The notes under the pieces: generated by a model
What the model saw: only the letters and a program-made list of their open reading frames with translations
What the model was told of the DNA's origin: nothing
The model's database searches: none
Shown here: positions 55,385-64,000 of the stretch, piece after piece
How positions within the stretch are numbered: position 1 is the first letter of the stretch
Layout: every line of letters starts with the position of its first letter
Made by a program: the position numbers and the translations under genes
DNA from: Morinoia aosen
Taxonomy: Eukaryota > Arthropoda > Malacostraca > Amphipoda > Talitridae
DNA: 64,000 nucleotides
Assembly: GCA_030386875.1 (NCBI GenBank)
Contig: CM059576.1
Span: 69,129,581 to 69,193,580 of the forward strand
Direction: 5' to 3'

Positions 55385-57926
55385 ACAGTACAGAGAAGAG
55401 AAGTAGTTTCAAATATCGGGGTTGGCACGACCGCTTTTGGCAGCGTGTGACGTCATGCTTTGGCTAAGCGTGACGTCACAATAGCCGGCCGCTGATTGGT
55501 CTATTCCGTGTACACTTTCTGCCAGACGTACAATACCTCGACTGCGTTGCTGCTGGCGTTCCCAGCTGTTCTTTGTTTGCTCATAACTTTTACCTAGTCA
55601 AATACGATTGGAATAGAAATGTAAGTAAAACTAAAACGCTGGGGCTGTATTATTTATTCAATGAATACTTCATCGTAATAAGTTAGTTTGCTCTGGATCA
55701 TATTTTAACGAGCATTCAAGAAGACATTTTTACACCCGTACCTGCATAATTTACAAAAGCTATCATTAACGTGTTGTTTGAGGGTATAGTATTTCAATGA
55801 TTTGATCCACAAATTCGTGAATTAATGTCCATGATTCTATGCCAACATTATTCGTCAACACGAGCTTTGGTGAATTAGAGACTCGTGAGTTAGGGTCATC
55901 GACAGGACACATATTTTCGGTAACAAAATTCCGACGCAGATTAAATGAAATATTTACATTTAGGATGGTAAAAGTGCACTCTATATTTTCTACTAATGGA
56001 TGGCAGTAACGCTTTATCATGAAACTAAATACATGGACATAATTCAAGCTTAGTTTACTAATAAATACTATTCTTTCTCCAATAGAAGAACACCAGTTCA
56101 ACTTAGTTGATTGCTCCTAAAAGAAAGTACTCAACAGTAAGTACTTATTATTTCCTATAACAAGCTACGTTCCGCAACTCATCGAAAACAAATAGTAAAA
56201 CTAGGCAGAAGTAAACAAACATCTCCATGTAACATGAGTAGTCAACATAATTCTCATATAATACGCATCTTTGAAGAGTGCGTAATATATTACACCACGA
56301 CGATTACATACTGAGTTAGTTTAAGCCTCTCACACCACGTGAAAGGTGGTCCCAAGAAAGGACAGCAGAAGAAGCCATTTAGTGTGCAATTAAGGGAATG
56401 GGGAATCAAAGGACGAGATACGTCCACACACATCACGCACAGAAACAGCAAGATTGAAGAATGTTATTGAAATATGATAAAAGTGGACAAAGAAAGTAAC
56501 AGATGCTGAAAAAAGACACCAGTGAACCGAAAAAAAGATGGTCCGTAACAAAATCAAACATATATTTACATCTATCCCTATGTAAGAGCTAATTCCCACA
56601 GATTCAATAGTTGGCTCCTTACACCAGGAAATAAAGGCGTCGGTTATCGATGAGAGCTAACGGGGATTCTGTGACGAAAATTGACACCAGAAAATTAAAT
56701 GAAACATTGTCCATAGCGGGAGAAAGTAAAATGAGGGCAGCCCATAATTAATTGACCTTTTAATTGGTTGATGAAAGTAGAGCTATGAACACTATGATGT
56801 TAATACTTATTTATTCGACTAAAAAATATGTTCATGCTTACATATAACGTGGCACTTAATTAACTCAGCAACTAAAAAGCTACTCTCGCTTTTCTTCGGT
56901 TTCAAACCTAAAATTTATCATGATTCACTTGACCCCTCGTTCTCCAAATTTGTTCCCTAAGCGAGGTTTTCTTGTGGGACTCGTCACGAGTTATGTAACA
57001 AAATCAACAAATGTACACTAAATAAATGAACTTTTCATGAAATAGCTTAACTCTCGTGTAATGCGCGATGGAGCGTTATTGAAACGATAAAGAATAAAGT
57101 TCAAATTGTAAAAACGGCCATGGCTATCACTTAAAGAGTCCTGTTTTCAAAACGTAGCTTTCATAAACCATATGTTGTTTATCCTTAGAAGAAAATTAGT
57201 TTCAAAATCCTAAGATTCAGAGTATTTTTTTATCGGCAAATTAAAAGGATCGGTTACTTCTGGGGCAACATATACAACGATAATATGTTCAGCAGATCGT
57301 AAATAATGAATCAAAAATATATATTATGATCAATAATATAAAATTACTATTTGTTCAAACACAGACATTGCACGAGAATTGTAATAAGTCAGCGAATAGA
57401 TTAAGAATAAATGAACTGCCAATAATAGAAAGAACTAATAATAACACCAGCAATAATTTCAATGTTAACCTGCTTGTTTCTTTCTTAGTCAATCAGACTT
57501 CTACAATTATGAGAAATACCACAAGTGTCCGGTAAATTATTCCGTCCTTCCTCTAAGCACATTTACATACTTGTTTTTAATTCTGATTGAGTTTCCTCCT
57601 TCCATCCATGCGTGACAATCTTATCATTGACACTATTCAGCATCATATGCAACAAATTGACAGGCTTTTACACGACCGCAGATACTTTGTAACATGAATA
57701 TCGCTGCGCTCAATTCCATACCATACGGCGGAACGAAAGTAAAGCGAAAAGGAATTACGGAATTAGCTGACAAATTAAGAGAAATTTAATGCACCATTCT
57801 TAAGAAAGAGCAATACGAACATGTATACAATCGTTCACCAATGCTGTTCATTACAAAGAAATAAATTACGAGCAACGAAAAGAAATGAAGCTATATTTTT
57901 CCAAAACCAAGTCTTATTGTAGCATT
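55385..57926. other. Intergenic, no gene seen
   Basis: The first 180 bases are GC-richer, with two GTGACGTCA words (55447, 55471) and GCCGGCCGC. A minus open frame at 55766-56101 (111 codons) shows no recognisable domain. The remainder is AT-rich. The left terminal repeat of a P-type element would be expected somewhere below 57927, but I could not identify one. Confidence 0.5.
56310..56545 (+). repeat. Diverged foldback-family arm
   Basis: GAGTTAGTTTAAGCCTCTCA, AAGGGAATGGGGAATC, CACAGAAACAGCAAGATTGA and AGTGAACCGAAAAAAAGATG keep the module order of the arms at 24-47 kb with more divergence. It is the only copy right of 47.5 kb. Confidence 0.6.
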
Positions 57927-58514
57927 TCAGTGATGTGTAATTTTCTTTATTTTATCACTGGGATTACTGCTCTCTAAGGCTTTATTGATGTGCTTAATGG
58001 TTTGATAAGTCCTGCAAGTCACATAAAATTTGATGAAGAACTCCTTCACATCAGCAGCGCACAATACAGGCGGAGAGCACGCTTCATCAATGACCTTCTG
58101 AGCTAGTTCACAGAAACCTTGAACATGACTGAACTTATCAAAACAGAACAAAAATACTCTCTCGTAGCTCATGATTGTTTCAATGAAAGATTTGCTGCAG
58201 TAATGGAGGCTTCGTTGCGGATCATTGTTTTGTACATATTCTTTGAATGACACGAAGAGGTGCGTGTTTAGGTCTTCAGGCGCAAGAATTAACGAACACG
58301 CAGAACAGTCTTTTAACATTGAACCTTTCTTACTTCGGTGATATCTATCAACTTTCATAGCAACATACCCACTCAAGTAAGCTGCTGCATTGTTGACCTC
58401 GGCCGACTCAAACAGAGTTCCAACCGATTCGTTGCCATTGAAGTGCTTCGCGGTAGTCATGTCTTCGTCGTTGAGTACAACCAGCGGCGGAGACAAATCC
58501 TCATCTTCTGGTCG
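57927..58514 (-). CDS. P-element/THAP9-like transposase, C-terminal exon
   Basis: It follows a TTTCTGATTCAG acceptor and starts in phase 0 with RPEDEDLSPPLVVLNDEDM. It continues NNAAAYLSGYVAMKVDRYHR, a stretch conserved at the end of P-element and THAP9 transposases (AYLSGYV..K). A cysteine pair (CSACSLIL) follows, then a long helical tail, KSFIETIMSYERVFLFCFDK ... KEFFIKFYVTCRTYQTIKHI. Its stop is at about 57929. No internal stop. Confidence 0.9.
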   Translation of the reverse strand, partial: RPEDEDLSPPLVVLNDEDMTTAKHFNGNESVGTLFESAEVNNAAAYLSGYVAMKVDRYHRSKKGSMLKDCSACSLILAPEDLNTHLFVSFKEYVQNNDPQRSLHYCSKSFIETIMSYERVFLFCFDKFSHVQGFCELAQKVIDEACSPPVLCAADVKEFFIKFYVTCRTYQTIKHINKALESSNPSDKIKKITHH

Positions 58515-58574
58515 CTGAATCAGAAAAGGAAAACAGTTTAATATTTACACATGCCGACTTCCATATTTAAATCG

Positions 58575-58860
58575 TAAAAAGTAGTAGAAGTGGTGGTAGT
58601 AGTGGAGGTGGTGGTAGTGGTGGTGGTAGTTGTGGTGGTGGTAGTTGTGGTGGTGGTGGTAGTAGGAGTAGTTGTAGGGTAGTGGTAGGAGTAGTGGTAG
58701 GGTAGTGGTAGGAGTAGTGGTAGGATGGTGGTAGTGGCACTGGTGGTGGTAGTGGTACTGGTGGTGGTACTAGTACTAGTAGTGGTACTAGTACTAGTTC
58801 CTAGGAGTAGGAGTAGTAGTACGACTGTAGGAGTAGTATTAGGAGTAATACTTGAAAAAC
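58575..58860. repeat. GTGGTAGT-type triplet repeat in P-gene intron
   Basis: Irregular runs of GTGGTA, GTAGTA and GGAGTA lie in the intron between the C-terminal and main exons, so the transcript would read (TAC/CAC/ACC)n. There are local higher-order units such as GGTAGTGGTAGGAGTA. Confidence 0.9.
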
Positions 58861-59581
58861 TAAAAGTGTGATGCGCGTTTCTGTGATACAGGCTTCACTG
58901 GCTATCAAATTCCCCCTATTTTAATCCCTCAGATGGAAAGACAAAACATCGAATTTCTCAAATAATCCTAGTGATTTATATATTACAATGGAAGTAGTTA
59001 TATCCATTCGAGTCATATCCTAGATACAGAAATTCAGCATTAATGAAAGCAACTGTGAGCTTCAGTATGTAAATTGTAGCGTTATATGCAAAACCCCGCC
59101 GACCTCAGTATACAGGATACGGACTCGAGTATATAAGTCTCCGGATCTCTATAATGTTTTGAAAGTGACTTACATTATAGTGCACTTGTACAGAGAAAAT
59201 GAGTGCATTAATATACCAGTGAACTACAACCAAGACCGCCAGTCCTAATTTCTTTCTATCTATTCTTAAGAGGCAAACACGAAACATATAAAGAAATCAA
59301 TATATAAACACACGACGGTCATTCTTAGTATAGGGATTATAAGGTGACCATGGTCACTTTCTGTGACCATTCATCTAAAGTGACCGTGTACTATTTTTTC
59401 TCTTCGAGAATAAAAAACAATTATCAAACGGAACATTTGAATCGAATTTCATAACTCAAAATATATTCTTCCAACGCGAACAATTAAAGTTTCTCAACAC
59501 TTTACAACCGTGACGTCACGACGCGTATTTGATCTTTATGTTGAATATCACTTCAAGGGTTATATGAATATCACCACTTAC
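58861..59581. other. Remainder of the P-gene intron, no other feature
   Basis: AT-rich. The word GTGACCATGGTCAC at 59344 is a 14-bp palindrome, followed by a second GTGACC; this may be chance. Confidence 0.5.
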
Positions 59582-61183
59582 CTTCGAAAAGTGAACCAAA
59601 GTCGCGTCCAGCTGGTCATCCACAGTCTTGCAATTAGCAGACAATGGCGCTCGCATGAATGACGCAGTAGCGATTTTTGAGTAGCTGTCGGCAAATGTTC
59701 TGGCGTCCGGAAATTTCTGAAGGAATCGAATCTTGCCAAAGAAACACTCGAGCCCGTCTTGACATATATTCCTCGTAGACAAGTAGGGTAGTTTATACTC
59801 GTCCAAGCGTTGCCGAAGCTGCAGGATCACATTAATGGACTGAATCCATCCATCGATAAAGCTACATCGTTTCCTAGCATTGAGATCTTGTAACTCTTGC
59901 AACCAAAGCACAGACTCATGAAGAAACTTGAACTGGTCCGAATTAGTACATATGGGTCTTCGTAAAGGTACTGAACATCTCGATGTGACGGAATTCAAGA
60001 CGTCAAATATGTCGTTTATCTTCTTGCAGTAAGAACTAGTAGCTGCAACTGACACATTATTTACTGTTTGCGCAATACCGGTATCTAGAGCTGCAGCAGT
60101 GGAATTCGACAACACCTGAGCTTCAAGTTTCACTTTCATTTTTGATGAAAACCTCAAACGGTGCACATGCCTATCAGACAGCTTTGGAACCATTTTCAAG
60201 CTGTGCATTTTCTCTTTTTCAAACAGTGTGACGATGTGATCCCAGCTTGCAGCGCGCTTAAAGCCTGGCACAGGAACGTCACTTCTGAGCAAGAGATTTC
60301 TAGAGTTTTTCAGTAGATGGGGAGGGTCTTTGTAGACAAAGTAAGACTTCGTTCCTAGCTCAATAGTTGGGTTTGTATGTGAGCAACCCAGGGATTTGAA
60401 AGCTTTTTCAAAATTTGAACCTTGGTCAGAAGTTATTCCAAGCACTACAAAGCCCTCAGTTTCAAGGGATTTTATAACGGTCTGAAGAATTTCAATAAGA
60501 CTGGTAGACTGAACAGCACCCGTTTTTAAATAATATCCAATTGGAAATTGCCAGTGTTTCTTCACCCCACACGCCATAACGCACAATGCTGATGATACCA
60601 AGTTCTTTTTCCTCTGAAAACCACCGTCTGCGTACCCAAATATTTTCTTCTTGTCGGGACTGTACGACAGGCCTCTTCTTAATGACATTTCATCCATAAG
60701 GATGAAAATTAGCTTATCGTGTTCACTTTGGGGATTAACTTTGAGTTCTAACATTGATATGTTCTGCTCATTGCAACCGGGGTTCATTTTGTGGGCCTTC
60801 AGGACACGAAGAATTGTAGAAGGCGATGGTAGTGGTAGCATTCTCCTCAACAAGTTGTACCCGGATATGCTGCAACTCACTAGCATGTTAACTGCCATCC
60901 ACTTATGAAATGATGTGTAGCGTCGCTTTCCTTTCAGTTTAAATTTGACAAATTCCGTGATGTACGGACCAAATGATGGATGAAACTGTTGTACTATGTT
61001 CTGCAGGTTATACCGACGATTGATGATAGGTCCCCTAACTCTCTTTCTCATGAGAGAAGCCCCCTTGCTTTTGGGTTTGAAAAATGTTGACGAACGATTG
61101 GTCGTTACTAGTGCAGAAGGCTGATCAAACAATTTCTTCTTACAGGTCAGAGTTGCGTCATCTTTCGTCATACAGGCCTTTTC
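59582..61183 (-). CDS. P-element/THAP9-like transposase, main catalytic exon
   Basis: This exon of exactly 534 codons starts EKACMTKDD after a CTTCCAG acceptor and ends HFSK before GTAAGT. It is open throughout and phase 0 on both sides. The RNase H-like fold is readable as FILMDEMSLRRGLSYSPDKK (first Asp) with FGYADGG, LGITSDQGSNFEKAF (second Asp), KDPPHLLKNSRNLLL (start of the GTP-binding insertion region in the P family) and DGLECFFGKIRFLQ (catalytic Glu). These acidic residues match the D-D-E set known for P transposase and lie about 89 and 226 residues apart. The enzyme would cut and join element ends using GTP as cofactor, by family. Expression, ends and activity are unknown; it could also be a domesticated gene. 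Confidence 0.93.
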
Positions 61184-61396
61184 CTGGAAGAAACGAACAA
61201 ATAAACAAAAAGGCAATGGAGGGAAAATTTAGATGAAAAGAGGTTGAGCGGTAACAAAAATAAGTAACGAAGAATGTGATACGTTATTTGTACACGACAG
61301 GGAAGGAAAGTAGGACTGTAGGAATATGAAGGAAGAAGAAATATTAGGGGCTTGATAATTTGAAAATACACAAATCAAATGGAGGTGGAGCGAGAG

Positions 61397-63102
61397 CAGG
61401 GTTGGCACATAAAAAAAAACAAAAAACCCACCCAAAAGAGGCCGAAAAAAAACACGTAAAAAAACACTAAATAATTTTTTTTAGCTTTTTTGGGTTTTAT
61501 TAGCGCTATTTAAATTTCACTTGTTTTCAAGCTTATAGAATCAAAATGAGCTAAATTTTTATATTGTCAAAAATTTGTCCAAGGCATTTGCATGACCATG
61601 ACAATAAATATTGAAAAACAAAAAACACCACTATAAAAATAAAATAAGAAAAACCCGAATCACAAAACAAAACTCGAGGGACTAGTATAGTTCCACGAGT
61701 TCCATTTCCAAGGTAAAAAACAAAAACTAAGAAACAAATGCAGTTTGACTATTTGAGAGTATAGAAACTTCTGAATTCTTCCTCTGTCTTCTAGACTAGA
61801 CTGCTACTCCAGTACTACTGTGTTTCTCTTTCTACATCCACTGCCATTTCATCATAGTCATCCACATCATGATCATTTGTGAGGTGGCGATATAATGAGA
61901 CCAATTTCTGTGCACGTTCCGATCCTAATCTATTTCTCAATTTATTCCACACCATTCCAAATGTTGAGAAAATTCTCTCAATGGATCCTGAACGTGCGGG
62001 CAAGAATGAAGATTGCTTATAAACTTGCAGAAACTCTCTGTCAGTGTTTTTTCAGGAATCTGCACTTTCTGCTGTTTCATGTCTTGAAAATCCCACCATC
62101 AACGAGGAGTCATTGTCTTAGTGATATTCTTGTTGAACAAGTGTTTTGGGAAGATGTTTGAGCCCTTCAATTAACACAAATAAAGCGCGCTGATGAACTC
62201 CGGATTGTATTCAGCCAACCACTCTTCAATATCTGTCTCCTGTGAGAGCTTTGCCTGAAATAAGTCTTAACAATTATAGTCAGATGGGGTAAGACACGAC
62301 CGCAGCCATCATGGGGTAAGAAAGTAAAGAAACGACTGGCCTATGGTAAGCATTCAAGCTGCACTGGAGCAAACTTGACGATGGAATCTGTTGGAGCATT
62401 TATTTCTTATCATTTTAGTGTTTGTTGCTATCCTGAACTGCAAAAAGTGATTTTTTGGGCAAAAAATTTTTGGCATGTCACTACATGTTGTAACATGTAA
62501 CAGTGTGGTTTACTGACTTGGCTTGCGTTGCTAAGCACTCCAGCTCACACAATACACATGTTAAGTTGTTAACAGCATGGCTGCTAAGTGATGTGCAGCT
62601 GTCTTGCTTCAAGTTGCTTGTGGTGGTTACTTATGATCTGCATGGTGCTACTACCCTCTCGCATGACTTGTGTCTGTCTGCTGCTAAAACAACTCACTAT
62701 GAATTGACAAGCACAGCAATTCTCTTTGCACATCTTATAACTTTACAGATTGCAGAGCTATGTCCCTATGCATATGGTAATTGGTAAATGGTAATTATGA
62801 TGGACAAACTTAATACATATATTGTTCATATATGTAATAATTCATGTAATAATGTAATATAATGTTGGAAATAAAGTAATCAAATAACAATATTTACTCG
62901 AAAAGTGTATATACTGTATATATATATATCTGAAAAAGAGGCAACTGGAGCTGTGTGAATAACTCTTTTAAACAAAAACAGGTATTACAAAAAAAAAAAC
63001 AATAAAGCCCAAAAAACAATAAAACCCCCAAAAAAATTTAACCCAAAAAAAAACCATGTGGGTTGTTTTTTTTTAAAAAAAACATGGTTTTTTCCATCCC
63101 TG
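61397..63102 (-). mobile_element. hAT-like relic in the P-gene intron
   Basis: The ends are CAGGGTTGGCA (left) and, on the minus strand, CAGGGATGGAA (right), 9 of 11 alike. The flanks AGCGAGAG (61389-61396) and AGCGATAG (63103-63110) match at 7 of 8 bases, as for an aged hAT target duplication. Both ends are followed by A-rich sequence with ACCC/GGGT words. A C-terminal transposase fragment is at 61815-62003; the rest is not readable as protein. Confidence 0.75.
61815..62003 (-). pseudogene. hAT C-terminal dimerisation fragment
   Basis: It reads PARSGSIERIFSTFGMVWNK, then LRNRLGSERAQKLVSLYRHL, and ends in an acidic tail. The pattern SxxxERIFSxxG...RNRL is the conserved hAT C-terminal region. 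Nothing coding remains immediately upstream, so only the tail survives. Confidence 0.82.
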
Positions 63103-63282
63103 AGCGATAGGAATGAGAAAGTGGAGGAGAATGGTGAGGTGAGTTAGGGATAAAAGAGAGGGAGAGAGAAGGAAGAGAGATATGAGAATGAGGAAAGTTA
63201 ATGTGTGATTTTAATAAATGTTCTACATGAATATAAAAAATTTAAATGGCAATGAAGACAGTATAAAACAAGCAATACTCAC

Positions 63283-63381
63283 TGTCCAGTAGAAGGAATC
63301 TTTTTCAACTTTCTCAGTTGAACCCAAATTTGAAGGAGTAGCAATTTGTTGAGTCTGTGATACACAAGTTGGGTTAGGGAC
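63283..63381 (-). CDS. P-element/THAP9-like transposase, upstream exon (33 codons)
   Basis: Predicted from signals and frame: a TTCATTTCAG acceptor, 99 open bases reading VPNPTCVSQTQQIATPSNLG then STEKVEKDSFYWT, and a GTGAGT donor. It joins the main exon in phase 0. It would encode the linker between the N-terminal THAP zinc finger and the catalytic core. The THAP exon itself is not visible to 64000 and is probably beyond the window. Confidence 0.6.
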
Positions 63382-64000
63382 CTGAAATGAAACATACACA
63401 CTCTATTAAATCCCATGCACAGGAATAAATGTGTATTGCGAAATTCATTAGTTATGGAATCTACTTTGAAATTACATGAAATTATTGGAAAATCAAACAG
63501 AATCTTCATAGAATAATTTAATAATTAGAAACCAAGGGAGTAAAAAATCTATTTCTACAATTCAAAAATAACAATAACCGGCTGTCCTTGGTATTTCTTG
63601 AGTTTTATTAGACCTTTTTATTTCTTGAGCTGAGAATCAGCTAAATGACTGGTTATATGTAAGATCCTTTACACATAGATGTTTGGAACCTAGATTATAA
63701 GATAAAACCATGCTTTAAGGCATATATATACACAGAGCATAAATACTTCACGAACACTAAACACGCCAGTAGGACCCTGGTGCCTGCTGAGCTTAAGCAA
63801 CAAAGAACTTTCTAAAACGTAATGCCCATGAAGAAGCTTACAGCGGTGTACTTTTATTTTAACAGGAACAAAATGTAATACAGAATATATAAGTAGAGCT
63901 GATAATTGGCATACCTCGTAAGTCTCATACGTTACACATTATGAGACCCAACAACCTTTTTTCCTCACATCTTATGTGATTCAATTATATTGTCACCTCC
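63382..64000. other. Upstream intron or flank of the P-like gene, no feature seen
   Basis: AT-rich with no THAP zinc finger, TIR or other domain recognised on either strand. Confidence 0.5.

Noticed and set aside
55766-56101. 111-codon minus frame as a host gene
   Set aside because: No domain, no splice partners and no homolog that I recognise. Left as unassigned intergenic sequence.
57000-57926. Left terminal inverted repeat of the P-like element
   Set aside because: I looked for inverted matches to sequence near 63.4-64 kb and saw none. The right end is probably outside the window, so the ends cannot be defined here.

Overview
The window is eukaryotic, AT-rich and transposon-dense, and almost certainly from an insect or other arthropod. 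The evidence is the repeat content: a P-element-type transposase gene, PIF/Harbinger elements that carry MADF-BESS proteins, a DUF4817 helix-turn-helix fragment, a Penelope-like element with a GIY-YIG domain, two kinds of non-LTR retrotransposon, hAT relics, an LTR pair, a probable tRNA-derived SINE and foldback/MITE families. GT-AG introns are visible in several element genes. I found no convincing ordinary host gene, no cellular tRNA or rRNA gene and no CRISPR array. I do not name a species.

Layout, left. At 1-1065 lies a decayed copy of a two-ORF LINE, cut by the window edge. At 3566-4687 is a 5'-truncated second LINE type with a YADD reverse transcriptase. At 7751-13063 is a nearly complete Harbinger transposon with 45-bp inverted ends. 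It carries an intact-looking DDE transposase (two exons, minus strand) and a MADF-BESS protein (two exons, plus strand). Each gene has an exon inside the other's intron, and the MADF intron holds a candidate solo LTR with a 25-copy 32-bp minisatellite. A SINE, a 17-bp minisatellite, a head-to-head Penelope dimer (15180-16694) between 12-bp target duplications, another minisatellite and a foldback MITE follow up to 18.4 kb.

Layout, middle. From 18.4 to 24 kb little is recognisable apart from MITE fragments and a 117-bp hairpin. From about 24 to 37.6 kb, and again from 43.5 to 47.5 kb, the DNA is built from one dispersed foldback family in both orientations. A hAT element with a perfect 8-bp target duplication (24240-25656), a 60-bp minisatellite and a second hAT relic interrupt it. 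At 37937-42995 two ~1080-bp direct repeats, about 99% identical, enclose 2.9 kb without a recognisable gag or pol. This looks like a young non-autonomous LTR retrotransposon, probably on the minus strand.

Layout, right. A 5'-truncated LINE (about 48.1-55.4 kb, minus) of the same family as the copy at position 1 is interrupted inside ORF2 by a 3205-bp Harbinger element (48559-51763). That element has a perfect TAA target duplication and the same two-gene plan as the first one, but both of its genes are decayed. From 57.9 to 63.4 kb lies a multi-exon P-element/THAP9-like transposase gene with phase-0 introns and all three expected acidic catalytic residues. A hAT relic with a 7/8-bp target duplication sits in its first visible intron.

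The window therefore records several nesting events. Harbinger is in a LINE, a probable LTR is in Harbinger, a hAT is in a foldback arm, and a hAT is in a P-element intron. The two Harbinger elements show a mirrored gene plan that survives in elements with unrelated termini.
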